Below, in pieces: positions 1 to 8,224 of a DNA stretch of 64,000 nucleotides. The notes beneath the pieces are model-generated. The model made no database searches and was not told the DNA's origin. It saw nothing but the letters and a program-made list of their open reading frames with translations. The stretch comes from Enterobacteriaceae bacterium RIT714. GTDB lineage: Bacteria; Pseudomonadota; Gammaproteobacteria; Enterobacterales; Enterobacteriaceae. Position numbers and translations under genes: made by a program. The stretch lies in the NCBI GenBank assembly GCA_009668015.1, contig WJYB01000002.1:372001-436000 (forward strand), in the 5' to 3' direction. The stretch's first letter is position 1; each line of letters begins with the position of its first letter.

Positions 1-318
1 AACCGGATTCAGCGCGGTCATGGGATCCTGAAAAATCATCGCTATGTCGTTGCCGCGGATCTTACGCATTTGCTCAGGCGTCTTGCGGGCCAGATCGTCA
101 TTCTGAAAGCGAATACTGCCGCCCGAAATCCGCCCGTTGCTGCCCAGAAGCTGGATGATCGATTTGCAGGTAACGCTTTTTCCGCACCCGGATTCCCCCA
201 CAATGCCGACCAGTTCACCGGGCTGCACATGAAAGCTCACGCCGCGCACGGCCTGGACTTCGCCGTCACGCGTGCGGAACGAGGTTTTCAGATTATCGAG
301 TTCTAATAAATTATTCAT
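1..318 (-). CDS. Peptide/nickel-type ABC transporter ATP-binding subunit (partial, 3' end beyond window)
   Basis: This is the N-terminal third of a DppD/OppD-type ATPase. It would sit on the cytoplasmic face of the inner membrane and energise import through the two permeases encoded just upstream. The visible 106 residues contain a Walker A motif (GESGCGKS) and the Q-loop region ending [12 protein letters not shown], both typical of the Opp/Dpp ATPase family. The ATG at 316-318 starts inside the end of the upstream permease gene with an 8-base overlap, so the two are translationally coupled. The rest of the gene, and probably a second ATPase of the DppF kind, lies before position 1. The substrate cannot be told from this subunit. 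Confidence 0.9.
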   Translation of the reverse strand, partial: MNNLLELDNLKTSFRTRDGEVQAVRGVSFHVQPGELVGIVGESGCGKSVTCKSIIQLLGSNGRISGGSIRFQNDDLARKTPEQMRKIRGNDIAMIFQDPMTALNPV

Positions 319-1156
319 CGCGGTTCGCTCCCGGCTCAAAGGCAGTGCGGAATACGTCGCCCAGCACGTTAAAACTAAACACCGTCAGCAAAATCAAAAT
401 GCCGGGGAACATCGCCAGCCACGAGGCTTCGCCAATGTACGACTGTGCGTTGTTGAGCATACTCCCCCACGACGCCGCAGGCGCTTGCACCCCCAGTCCG
501 AGAAAGCTGAGGGTCGATTCCATCAGAATCGCAGAAGCAATGTTCAGCGTGCCGGCCACGATAATCGTCGGCAGGACGCCCGGAATAATGTGGCGCAAAA
601 TAATCCGCAGCGGGTGTTCGCCCGACGCGCGGGCGTACAGAACATATTCGCGCTCTTTTACCGATAGCGTTTCCGCACGCACCAGTCGCGACATGCTCAT
701 CCACGTCAGCAGGCTGATAATCAGAATGATGTTATCCACACCCGGTTTCAGATAGGCGTTTACCACCAACAGCAGGAAAAACGCCGGAATGGCCATCAGA
801 ATATCGACGACGCGCATCATCAGGTTATCCAGCCAGCCGCCAAAATAACCGCTTACCGTTCCCACAACGGTGCCAATCAGGGTGGAGAAGATCATCGCCA
901 GAAAGCCGACCATCAGCGAGATTTGCCCGCCGTACAGCGCGCGGGTGAAGTAATCCCGCCCGTATTCATCGGTGCCAAACCAGTGCGCTGCATCCGGGGG
1001 TAATGTGCGCGCCCCCAGCGACATCTGGTCGGGATCGTACGGACTCAGCCCCGCGCAAAGCGCAGCAGCAATAAAAATAAACAGGACAAATAAAGAAAAC
1101 TGCGCCGGACGATTACGGCGCAGTTGGTGGCGTACTTGTTGCCAGCGTCTGCTCAT
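311..1156 (-). CDS. ABC transporter permease, DppC/OppC type
   Basis: This 281-residue inner-membrane permease of the binding-protein-dependent transport family belongs to the OppC/DppC/NikC group. It has a short cytoplasmic N-terminus, a first membrane helix near residues 20-40, a periplasmic stretch with the family signature GTDEYGRD, then about five further helices. The EAA loop that contacts the ATPase lies around residues 175-200 ([19 protein letters not shown]). It overlaps the ATPase gene by 8 bases and starts 6 bases after the other permease gene ends, so all are one operon. Family membership is clear; the substrate is not. Confidence 0.93.
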   Translation of the reverse strand: MSRRWQQVRHQLRRNRPAQFSLFVLFIFIAAALCAGLSPYDPDQMSLGARTLPPDAAHWFGTDEYGRDYFTRALYGGQISLMVGFLAMIFSTLIGTVVGTVSGYFGGWLDNLMMRVVDILMAIPAFFLLLVVNAYLKPGVDNIILIISLLTWMSMSRLVRAETLSVKEREYVLYARASGEHPLRIILRHIIPGVLPTIIVAGTLNIASAILMESTLSFLGLGVQAPAASWGSMLNNAQSYIGEASWLAMFPGILILLTVFSFNVLGDVFRTAFEPGANRDE

Positions 1157-1162
1157 CCGGGG

Positions 1163-2116
1163 TTACCTCAGTGTACGAATACGGGGATCGGCGAAACGAT
1201 AGAGTAAGTCGGCGATCAGATTGCCGACGATCAGCATCAGCGACGACAGCATGATGATTGCCATGATCAGCGGGTAGTCGAGCGAGGTGATCGACTGGAT
1301 CCCCAGCAATCCCATCCCCGGCCACGAAAAGACGCTTTCCGTCACATACGCGCCCACCACCAGCTCGCCAAACGACAAACCAAACAGAGTGATCACCGGC
1401 AGCAGCACGTTTTTCAGCACATGGCGGAACAGGATGCTGGTGCGGGTTGCGCCATACGCCAGCTGGGTTTGCACATAGTCGGCGGAGAGCTGCGAAAAGG
1501 TGTTCGAGCGGATATAGCGCACGTAGCTGGAGAGGTTGTAAAAGGTCAGCGCGATACAGGGCAGCACGCCGTGACGGACCACGTCCAGCCAGTTGTCCTC
1601 CATGCCGATGGTGCGCATTCCCATGCTGGGAAACCAGTTCAGCTGCACCGCAAAGACGGTGATCAGCAAAATACCAAACCAGAAAATCGGTACAGAGATC
1701 CCGATATAGGCGAATAAATTCAGGAGGTGATCCAGCCAGCGGTGTTTGAACGCGCCCGCCAGCAGCCCCAGCGGAATGGCGAGGACAATCGCCATCACCA
1801 GCGACGCGCCCATCAGCCCAAGCGTGGCCGGAATGCGTTCGCCGATCATCTCCAGCACCGGGCGGTGGTAAATCAGCGAGTAGCCCAGATCGCCCTGCAA
1901 CACGTTCTTTAACCACAGGAAGTATTGCGTCACCAGCGGCTTATCCAGCCCCAGGCTCTGACGAATGCGCTCGATATCTTCCAGGGCCATCCGCGGGGTG
2001 ATATACGCGGCGACCGGATCGCCTGGCGCGAGTTTAACCAGCAGAAACGCAACCAGTGAAATAAAGAAAAGCATCGGCAGCAGTTGCAGCAACCGACGCG
2101 TCAGTAATGTGTTCAC
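1163..2116 (-). CDS. ABC transporter permease, DppB/OppB type
   Basis: This 317-residue permease pairs with the downstream DppC-like protein to form the transport channel. The N-terminus (RRLLQLLPMLFFISLVAFLL) is the usual first helix of this group. It is followed by the periplasmic region and a C-terminal set of helices with the EAA loop (AYGATRTSILFRHVLKN) near residues 215-235. Length and layout match DppB/OppB/NikB proteins. A 61-base gap holding a terminator-like hairpin separates it from the binding-protein gene upstream, which suggests lower expression of the membrane parts than of the binding protein. Confidence 0.93.
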   Translation of the reverse strand: MNTLLTRRLLQLLPMLFFISLVAFLLVKLAPGDPVAAYITPRMALEDIERIRQSLGLDKPLVTQYFLWLKNVLQGDLGYSLIYHRPVLEMIGERIPATLGLMGASLVMAIVLAIPLGLLAGAFKHRWLDHLLNLFAYIGISVPIFWFGILLITVFAVQLNWFPSMGMRTIGMEDNWLDVVRHGVLPCIALTFYNLSSYVRYIRSNTFSQLSADYVQTQLAYGATRTSILFRHVLKNVLLPVITLFGLSFGELVVGAYVTESVFSWPGMGLLGIQSITSLDYPLIMAIIMLSSLMLIVGNLIADLLYRFADPRIRTLR

Positions 2117-2149
2117 AACTTACCCTTACACGACTTACCCATAAAAAAA

Positions 2150-2171
2150 GCCCCAGCCAGGCGACCGGGGC
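2150..2171 (-). terminator. Intercistronic terminator/attenuator after the binding-protein gene
   Basis: Read on the minus strand, this is a 7-bp GC-rich stem (GCCCCGG with CTGGGGC, one G-U pair) with an 8-base loop, followed directly by seven T residues. It lies between the binding-protein gene and the permease genes of one operon. It is a good candidate for partial termination that leaves the periplasmic component in excess over the membrane complex. Confidence 0.7.
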
Positions 2172-2177
2172 AACTGC

Positions 2178-3767
2178 TTATTTTTGATAGATTCTGGAGA
2201 GATCCTGGAACATGTACACCGGCTTCGGCTGTGCTTCCTGAGTACCGCCGAAACGCTTATCCACGGCAACGGTCGCATTCGTGTAGGCGATCGGGTAGTA
2301 GGTCATCTCGTTCGCCACCGTCTGCTGGATCTGTTTGTAGATTGCCGCCCGTTTGCCGCTGTCGGTTTCGATTGCGCCTTTATCCCACAGGGCATCAAAT
2401 TGCGGATTTTTGTAGTGGGCGTAGTTGTAGGCTTCGTTACTCATGAATAGGGATTTGTAGCCGTCCGGCTCGGCGCCCATGATGTAACCGCCCAGATTCA
2501 GCTCCCATGCGGTGTTATTCATATCCAGGCTGCGCTGCGACATGGCGTTGGAATCCAGCGGCATCAGCTCCACATTCACGCCAATGCCTTTCAGCTGCTG
2601 CTGAATGTAGAGCGCCATACTCTCCTGGGTTTTGTTGGTGTTCACATAGGCCAGACGCAGCTTAAGGTTCGCGGGCACGCCGGAGGATTGCAGTAGCGCT
2701 TTGGCTTTTTGCGCGTCGTATTTGTACTGCTCAACGTCGTCCGTCTGGTAGAGGGTATCCGGTGTCAGGAACGAGGTGGCCGGTTTGGCGTAATCCAGCG
2801 AGGTAAACGCGGTTTGCGTCAGCTCATCTTTATTAATGGCGTAGGCAATCGCCTGACGCAGGGCTTTGCTCTTCATGACCGGCACATTTTGGTTGAACGT
2901 CATGTACGCCAGACGCCCTTCCGGATAGACGACAAAATCAAATTTACCGGTATTCTTCAGGCGGCTGACGTCCTGCGGATCAACCATCTTCAGGTTGATT
3001 TCACCGTTTTGCAGCGCAAGGTTTGCGGAGTTGCTGTCTTTGGCAAAGCGATAGGTCACCGAATCAAGTTTCGCTTTGCCGTTCCAGTAATCATCAAAAC
3101 GCGTTAGCGCGTAATACTGCCCCGCACGGTACTCTTTGAATTTGAACGGACCGGAGCCAACCGGCGCATCGTTTTTGGTGCTCTTTTCCAGATCGCTTTC
3201 TTTGGCAAAAACGTGCTCAGGGATCGGGTAGATCTGCACCAGCGTTCCGGTAAAGGCGGCACTCACCTGCGGTAAGGTGAATTTAACGGTGCGATCGTCG
3301 ACTTTACTCACTTCGACAGGCTTACCGCCGTAGGTGAACATGCTGCGAAAGAAACTGTGCTGTTTGGCATCCAGCAGTTTATTAAAGGTAAATACCACGT
3401 CGCTGGCGGTCAGCGGCTGGCCATCCTGCCATTTCAGATTCGGTTTTAAGGTGAGGGTGTAGCTGAGATTATCGGCGGAAGGCGTCAGGCTTTCTGCCAG
3501 ACCCCATTCGATTTTCCCGTCGTTGAAGCTGTAAAGCGGAGCGTAAAGCGCCTGCATAATGGTCAGGGTGGTACGGTCGCTGGCGTACAGGGGGTTAACG
3601 GCCAGCGGATCGCCGGAGGTGATACCGATAATCAGCGAGCCACCGTCTTTTAGCGCATCGCTTTTGGCGGCAGGTGCGTTCGCGGTTTCATTCTTTTTCG
3701 CATCGTCACAACCCGCTGCGGCCAACGCCACAGAAACCAGGACAGCAGATAATAGTAGCTTACGCAT
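2178..3767 (-). CDS. Peptide/nickel-type substrate-binding lipoprotein of ABC transporter
   Basis: This 529-residue extracytoplasmic solute-binding protein of family 5 (DppA/OppA/NikA group) captures ligand in the periplasm for the permeases encoded downstream. The N-terminus is a lipoprotein signal with lipobox LAAAGC, so Cys20 should be lipidated. Asp21-Asp22 follow the Cys, and an Asp at +2 favours retention in the inner membrane. The family segments are present, including LKWQDGQPLTASDVVFTF and the C-terminal half with ALRQAIAYAINKDEL. It is the first gene of the operon, with AAGGAG upstream of its ATG. It is not an evident orthologue of E. coli DppA, OppA, NikA, MppA, SapA or GsiB, so I leave the substrate open. 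Confidence 0.92.
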   Translation of the reverse strand: MRKLLLSAVLVSVALAAAGCDDAKKNETANAPAAKSDALKDGGSLIIGITSGDPLAVNPLYASDRTTLTIMQALYAPLYSFNDGKIEWGLAESLTPSADNLSYTLTLKPNLKWQDGQPLTASDVVFTFNKLLDAKQHSFFRSMFTYGGKPVEVSKVDDRTVKFTLPQVSAAFTGTLVQIYPIPEHVFAKESDLEKSTKNDAPVGSGPFKFKEYRAGQYYALTRFDDYWNGKAKLDSVTYRFAKDSNSANLALQNGEINLKMVDPQDVSRLKNTGKFDFVVYPEGRLAYMTFNQNVPVMKSKALRQAIAYAINKDELTQTAFTSLDYAKPATSFLTPDTLYQTDDVEQYKYDAQKAKALLQSSGVPANLKLRLAYVNTNKTQESMALYIQQQLKGIGVNVELMPLDSNAMSQRSLDMNNTAWELNLGGYIMGAEPDGYKSLFMSNEAYNYAHYKNPQFDALWDKGAIETDSGKRAAIYKQIQQTVANEMTYYPIAYTNATVAVDKRFGGTQEAQPKPVYMFQDLSRIYQK

Positions 3768-4014
3768 ATCTCACTAACTCCTTGCCTTAAAAGTGTTTAA
3801 TACAATTTACTTCTCTTTATGTGTGAGCATCATATTCAGCTTTGGGATAATGCGCATTAACAATGAAAATGCGATTTTCGGCTAAGCTTATAACGAATTT
3901 GATATATGTAAGCGCAGATACAAAACGCGCATAACCTTATGCGCTCAGTTCGTTAAACCGTTCACGAATCTCCTGCTACACTGCCTCAACACATCACTCA
4001 AAAGGCAGATCAAC

Positions 4015-4881
4015 ATGTCCGACAACACTTACCAGCCACCTAAAGTGTGGGAATGGAAACAGAACAGCGGCGGGGCGTTCGCCAATATCAACCGTCCGGT
4101 TTCTGGCGCGACGCATGAAAAAACGCTGCCGGTGGGCACGCATCCGCTCCAGCTCTATTCGCTGGGTACGCCAAACGGGCAGAAAGTGACAATCATGCTG
4201 GAAGAACTTCTGGCGCAAGGTGTGACAGGCGCGGAATATGACGCGTGGCTGATCCGCATCGGCGAGGGTGACCAGTTCTCCAGCGGATTTGTGGACGTCA
4301 ACCCGAACTCAAAAATTCCGGCACTGCGTGACCACTCTGTGAATCCGCCCCTGCGCGTATTTGAATCCGGCAATATTCTGCTCTATCTGGCAGAGAAATT
4401 TGGTCACTTCCTGCCAAAGGATCCGGCTGGACGCACCGAAACCCTGAACTGGCTGTTCTGGCTGCAGGGCTCGGCCCCGTTCCTCGGCGGCGGTTTCGGC
4501 CATTTTTACAACTATGCGCCCGTCAAGATTGAGTATGCGATCGACCGCTTCGCCATGGAGTCAAAACGCCTGCTCGACGTACTGGATAAACAGCTGGCGC
4601 GCGGCCGTTACGTCGCGGGCGAGGAGTACACCATCGCCGATATGGCGATTTGGCCGTGGTTCGGCAATGTGGTGCTCGGGAACGTGTATAACGCCGCCGA
4701 ATTCCTCGATGCTGAAAGTTACAAAAACGTTCAGCGCTGGGCCAAGGAAGTGGCCGAACGCCCTGCCGTTAAACGTGGACGCATCGTTAACCGGACGTTT
4801 GGCGAGCCCGCTGAACAGCTCCATGAACGCCATGCGGCGAGCGACTTCGACACTCACACCGAAGACAAACGTCAGGCCTAA
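4015..4881 (+). CDS. yghU: Glutathione S-transferase-like disulfide-bond oxidoreductase YghU
   Basis: This 288-residue protein matches E. coli YghU along its length, including the extended N-terminus (NTYQPPKVWEW) that precedes the thioredoxin fold. YghU belongs to the Nu-class glutathione transferases and binds two glutathiones, with disulfide-reductase activity. The N-terminal thioredoxin-like domain begins near residue 45 and carries NPNSKIPAL around residues 97-105, containing the cis-proline of the glutathione site. The helical C-terminal domain runs from about 145. It is a single gene with a strong terminator straight after it. AAAGGCAG lies upstream of the ATG. Confidence 0.96.
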   Translation: MSDNTYQPPKVWEWKQNSGGAFANINRPVSGATHEKTLPVGTHPLQLYSLGTPNGQKVTIMLEELLAQGVTGAEYDAWLIRIGEGDQFSSGFVDVNPNSKIPALRDHSVNPPLRVFESGNILLYLAEKFGHFLPKDPAGRTETLNWLFWLQGSAPFLGGGFGHFYNYAPVKIEYAIDRFAMESKRLLDVLDKQLARGRYVAGEEYTIADMAIWPWFGNVVLGNVYNAAEFLDAESYKNVQRWAKEVAERPAVKRGRIVNRTFGEPAEQLHERHAASDFDTHTEDKRQA

Positions 4882-4888
4882 CTGACTT

Positions 4889-4908
4889 CCGGGCGGTTCG
4901 CCGCCCGG
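4889..4908 (+). terminator. Terminator-like hairpin after yghU
   Basis: An eight-base-pair stem CCGGGCGG/CCGCCCGG closes a TTCG tetraloop, a very stable RNA hairpin, 8 bases after the yghU stop codon. The following T tract is short (GTTAAC), so termination may be partial or may depend on Rho. Confidence 0.6.
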
Positions 4909-5019
4909 TTAACAGCCAAACCCCGCTTCAGCCAGAATCGCCCTGGCTTCCCTGGTGTGTAAATACTCGCTCAGCGCCTGCGCCCGAGGCGTCAGAAGCG
5001 CACAAGCATATTCCGCACA
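4909..5019 (-). pseudogene. Remnant of the C-terminus of a periplasmic binding protein-like gene
   Basis: On the minus strand an open stretch of 36 codons after an in-frame TAA reads CAEYACALLTPRAQALSEYL then HTREARAILAEAGFGC and a stop. The pattern (hydrophobic start, then AxALSEYL, EARAILAEAGF, stop) is what is seen at the end of ModA-like molybdate/tungstate-type binding proteins, where the last helix ends in a YGF or AGF motif. There is no start codon and no upstream coding region, and the yghU terminator abuts its stop. I read it as a decayed gene end. It is short, so chance similarity is possible. Confidence 0.35.
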
Positions 5020-5207
5020 GGGTTAAACTTAACGCCACTACCTGCCAAATCACCGTTTCATACTGCCCTCGCCCTTCGTTATACAATTAATTACATATCG
5101 ATTGAGCACAAACGTCGTGATCTCCTGAAGGGGTAGTATTTTTTGCTCCACTATTAGACAAAAAATTCGGCGGTATGCGGCCTGGCCCTTACTAAAATGG
5201 GGGTTTT

Positions 5208-6098
5208 ATGACAGGGAACACCGACATGAAGTTTGAAGCTTTTCCAGGGATCAAACAGTTGATCCACTGGGTCGTTAACAATGAGTCCGTTATTCTGCAA
5301 GGGATCGCTAACCTGTGTGGCGCAATTTTTCTTTTATTCGTTGGGATATTTATCGCCCGTATTACCAGCAGCGGGTTTAAAAAGTTACTTTTAAGCCGCA
5401 ACGTCGACACCACCATTACCCAGTTTTGTAGCGCGCTGCTGCGCTATGCGATGGTCGCTTTTGCCGCTATTGCCGCGCTTGGACGCGTGGGCGTAGAAAC
5501 CTCTTCGATTATTGCGGTGATCGGTGCGGCAGGTTTGGCGATTGGCCTGGCCTTGCAAGGCTCTCTCGCTAACTTTGCGGCAGGTGTCTTGCTGGTGACC
5601 TTACGCCCGATTCGCGCGGGCGAGTACGCCAGCGTGGGCGCTGTGGCCGGGACCATTGAAGAGGTGCATATTTTCTCCACCACGCTGCGGACTTCTGACA
5701 ACAAAATGGTCGTGGTGCCGAACGGTAAAATCATTGCCAGTGAGATCACCAACTTCTCTCGCCAGAAAGAACGTCGGGTCGATATTACGCTTGGGGTTTC
5801 CTATAACACCTCTATCGAACATCTTAAGAATGTCGTTAAAGCCGTCATCGTGCTCGATCCGCGTATCAAACACGATGCAGGCCATACCATTCGTCTTAGC
5901 GAATTTGCCCCTTCATCGCTGAATTTTGTGGTGCGGGTGTGGACGGATAACAAGCACTACTGGGATGTGTATTACGATCTGATGGAAAACATCAAAAATG
6001 CGCTGGATGCCAATCAGATCCAAATGCCCTACCCGCAAATGGACGTGCATTTGAACGATCAACGTCAGGCCCTCCTTTCGCAGGAGCTGGTGAATTAA
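5208..6098 (+). CDS. MscS-family small-conductance mechanosensitive channel (paralogue)
   Basis: This 296-residue inner-membrane channel protein is built like E. coli MscS (286 aa). It has three N-terminal membrane helices, a Gly/Ala-rich pore helix around residues 104-128 (GAAGLAIGLALQGSLANFA), a beta domain with PNGKII, and an alpha/beta C-terminal domain ending in MPYPQMDVHL. Identity to E. coli MscS looks moderate (ALGRVGV, GLALQGSL, RPIRAGEY shared) and the context is not the usual yggB-fbaA one, so it is probably a second copy. ATG 5208 follows GGGGG; an ATG at 5226 after AGGGA is also possible. It is the first gene of a coupled operon: its TAA overlaps the next ATG by one base. Confidence 0.88.
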   Translation: MTGNTDMKFEAFPGIKQLIHWVVNNESVILQGIANLCGAIFLLFVGIFIARITSSGFKKLLLSRNVDTTITQFCSALLRYAMVAFAAIAALGRVGVETSSIIAVIGAAGLAIGLALQGSLANFAAGVLLVTLRPIRAGEYASVGAVAGTIEEVHIFSTTLRTSDNKMVVVPNGKIIASEITNFSRQKERRVDITLGVSYNTSIEHLKNVVKAVIVLDPRIKHDAGHTIRLSEFAPSSLNFVVRVWTDNKHYWDVYYDLMENIKNALDANQIQMPYPQMDVHLNDQRQALLSQELVN

Positions 6099-7180
6099 TG
6101 GACACCATCAAACATCCGCGCGATCTGCCGCAAACGCTTTTCAGTATCATTATTATCGTGACGCTACTCTGTTGCGCCATCTGGATCCTGCACCCTTTCC
6201 TGCTGAGCGTAGTGTGGGCAGGGCTGATCGTGATCGCAACGTGGCCGCTCTATACCAGCGTGAAACGCAAACTGGGCGGTGGCACGAAACTGCCTATCGC
6301 GCTGATGATGCTGTTTCTCTCTGCCACCTTTCTTGTTCCCATTGTTTACAGTGCCGGAACGTTGTCGACGCTGCTAGGCCGCCTCCTGCAGTGGCTGATG
6401 CACGTGGATAAATCCCATCTGCCGACACTCGATTTTCTGGCCCGTATTCCGGTGGTCGGTGAGCATTTACACAGTAAGTGGCTGGCGCTGCTGCATGAAA
6501 ACGCGGCGACGTTTTTTGCCACGCTGAAACCGTGGATCACCAAACTGGTGATGATGCTGGCGCAGGGGCTGAGTCAGTTTGGGGCACTGGTTGCCAACGG
6601 ACTGATGATGCTGCTCGCCTGCCTGGTGTTTTATCTCTATGGGCTAACTATCGCGCGCGGTCTGCGTCAGTTTGCGTTTCGCATTGCAGGCGAGCGTGGG
6701 GACTATGCGGTATTACTGGCCGGAAAAACGGTTCAGGCCGTGGCAATGGGAGTCGTCCTTACTGCCGTGATTCAGTCCGCTTTTGCCGGTCTGGGAATGG
6801 CAATCTGCCAGATACCGTCAAGCGGCCTGCTGACCGGAATTATCTTTGTCCTCTGCCTGATGCAGCTCGGCCCGGTGATTATCATGCTGCCGGCGCTTAT
6901 CTGGCTATTTTATCAGGGTGAACACTGGAACGGAGTTCTGTTACTCATCTGGACGGTAGTGGCTGGCTCGCTGGACAACATCCTGAAACCGATTCTGATT
7001 AAACGCGGCGCGGATACTTCGCTGCTGCTGATCATGACTGGCGTTATCGGCGGAATGCTGACCTGGGGGATGATCGGCCTCATGATTGGTCCGGTCTTAC
7101 TGGCAGTATCCTGGACGTTACTGTCTGCCTGGGTAAGTGAAGCCAATTATCAACCGCTATCTGCTACAAAGGAGCTGTAA
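6098..7180 (+). CDS. AI-2E family membrane transporter, YdiK-like
   Basis: This 360-residue polytopic membrane protein of the AI-2 exporter/permease superfamily has the same layout as E. coli YdiK. Two N-terminal helices (residues about 18-55) are followed by a third near 65-85, a soluble segment, then a C-terminal helix bundle containing the conserved GxxDNxLKPxLI region (AGSLDNILKPILIKRGAD, near 290) and GMIGLMIGPVLLAV. Members export small molecules or ions, and the substrate of YdiK is not settled. It is coupled to both neighbours through TAATG overlaps at 6096-6100 and 7178-7182. The sequence is clearly related to ydiK but divergent, so I treat it as a paralogue. Confidence 0.87.
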   Translation: MDTIKHPRDLPQTLFSIIIIVTLLCCAIWILHPFLLSVVWAGLIVIATWPLYTSVKRKLGGGTKLPIALMMLFLSATFLVPIVYSAGTLSTLLGRLLQWLMHVDKSHLPTLDFLARIPVVGEHLHSKWLALLHENAATFFATLKPWITKLVMMLAQGLSQFGALVANGLMMLLACLVFYLYGLTIARGLRQFAFRIAGERGDYAVLLAGKTVQAVAMGVVLTAVIQSAFAGLGMAICQIPSSGLLTGIIFVLCLMQLGPVIIMLPALIWLFYQGEHWNGVLLLIWTVVAGSLDNILKPILIKRGADTSLLLIMTGVIGGMLTWGMIGLMIGPVLLAVSWTLLSAWVSEANYQPLSATKEL

Positions 7181-7512
7181 TGAAATTAATGAAAACAACC
7201 CTCATCATCGGCGCGCTGATCTTCTCTGCTTCAGGCTTTGCTATTGATAAAACGGGGACCGGCGCGCTGGTAGGCGCCGCTGTGGGCGCAGCCGCAGGTA
7301 AAAGTGTGAAATCCACCGTAGGAGGGGCCGTGGTGGGCGCAGGTACCGGGGCGATGTTCAAAAGTGGCGATACAGGGAAAGCCGCCCGTAAAGGCGGTGC
7401 TGTGGGAGCGGTCGTAGGAGCGGGTGCCGCGGCTATGACAGGCAAAAGTGTGCTGAAAGGCGCAGCGGTGGGTGCCGGTGCGGGCGGTATGGTCGGCGAA
7501 GCCACGCATTAA
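7180..7512 (+). CDS. Glycine-zipper small envelope protein
   Basis: This 110-residue protein has a cleavable signal peptide (cut likely after ASGFA, near residue 21). The mature part consists mostly of GxxxG and AxxxG repeats (GALVGAAVGAAAGKS, GGAVVGAGTGAMF, GAVGAVVGAGAAAM, GAAVGAGAGGMVGEA). Such glycine-zipper domains occur in small outer-membrane or periplasmic proteins of the YMGG/OmpA-glycine-zipper kind. I cannot assign a function. It ends the mscS-like operon, its ATG overlapping the stop of the ydiK-like gene, which suggests the three products are made together in the envelope. Confidence 0.75.
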   Translation: MKLMKTTLIIGALIFSASGFAIDKTGTGALVGAAVGAAAGKSVKSTVGGAVVGAGTGAMFKSGDTGKAARKGGAVGAVVGAGAAAMTGKSVLKGAAVGAGAGGMVGEATH

Positions 7513-7527
7513 TCCGTCGTCAGCAGT

Positions 7528-7556
7528 GCCGGGCAACGTCCTGTTGGCCCGGCTTT
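7528..7556 (+). terminator. Hairpin between the glycine-zipper gene and the convergent LuxR gene
   Basis: GCCGGGCAAC pairs with GTTGGCCCGGC (one bulged C) around a six-base loop, followed by only three T residues. It lies 16 bases after the glycine-zipper stop codon and may end the operon. Confidence 0.5.
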
Positions 7557-7595
7557 AACGAGTGCGTGCTCATCACTTCCCATAAAAGACGGCTT

Positions 7596-8216
7596 TTAGT
7601 TATACAACCCTCTCTTACTTTCGTATCCCTGAATGTATTTTCTCAGCTCCAGATCGTTCGTCACCTTCAGCTTTCTCATGATGCTTCGTTTATGTGTGCT
7701 GATGGTTTTTTCACTACGGAATAACGCTTTCGAGATGTCGACACCTGAGCGCCCCTGCCCGAGATAACCCAGAATGGTGCATTCCGTGCGGGTTAACATC
7801 GCCTGCTCAACCGGGAAAACAATCGTTTTATGTCGAGTGGCTATCGCGCTGAGATAACGATTATTTTTTACGACCGTTTCAATCAGTTCGCGCATCTGGA
7901 AATTAACTTCATCGACACACAGGATAGAACAGTTAAAGTGCGTGACCAGGCTGGAAAGCAGTTCTTTTTGTGCCGCTTTAATCAGAACCAGTGCATGCGG
8001 AGTATTTGGTACATCACAGGAAAGGAATTCTTCTGTCGTATTACAGTGCGTGACATCAAAAGTCATCAGATGCACTTCACTTTCCGGGCAGACTTGCGCA
8101 GAGGCCATCTGATAACGCCAGTGTGGATTGTGGCTGGCAAGTTTATCCAGACTACAGCGAATACCAGCAAGATAAATGTTATTGCTGATGTGATTTTGAA
8201 TTTGGAAAATAAACAT
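7596..8216 (-). CDS. LuxR-type transcriptional regulator, second of a pair
   Basis: This 206-residue protein has a C-terminal LuxR/FixJ helix-turn-helix (about residues 138-200: TRTECTILGYLGQGRSGVDI then KTISTHKRSIMRKLKV). The N-terminal half resembles a degenerate receiver. An Asp is present at position 54 (MTFDVTHC), where the phosphoacceptor would be, but the N-terminal acidic pair is missing. The gene starts 8 bases after the stop of the preceding LuxR-type gene, and its ribosome site (AAGGAT) lies in that gap, so the two form an operon. The arrangement recalls the YjjQ-BglJ type of paired LuxR proteins. No target is evident. It could act as a dimer partner rather than a phospho-relay protein. 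Confidence 0.8.
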   Translation of the reverse strand: MFIFQIQNHISNNIYLAGIRCSLDKLASHNPHWRYQMASAQVCPESEVHLMTFDVTHCNTTEEFLSCDVPNTPHALVLIKAAQKELLSSLVTHFNCSILCVDEVNFQMRELIETVVKNNRYLSAIATRHKTIVFPVEQAMLTRTECTILGYLGQGRSGVDISKALFRSEKTISTHKRSIMRKLKVTNDLELRKYIQGYESKRGLYN

Positions 8217-8224
8217 AAATATCC

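Larger units (their letters stand above)
4882..5207. other. Gene-free interval yghU to the MscS-family gene
   Basis: These 326 bases hold the yghU hairpin, the binding-protein remnant described separately, and an AT-rich stretch (about 5080-5170) that should contain the promoter of the mscS-like operon. I see no further open reading frame or RNA gene. Confidence 0.5.

Noticed and set aside
1113-1916. 267-codon minus-strand frame overlapping the DppB-like gene
   Set aside because: Out-of-frame shadow of the permease gene; the DppB-like frame has clear membrane helices and family motifs.
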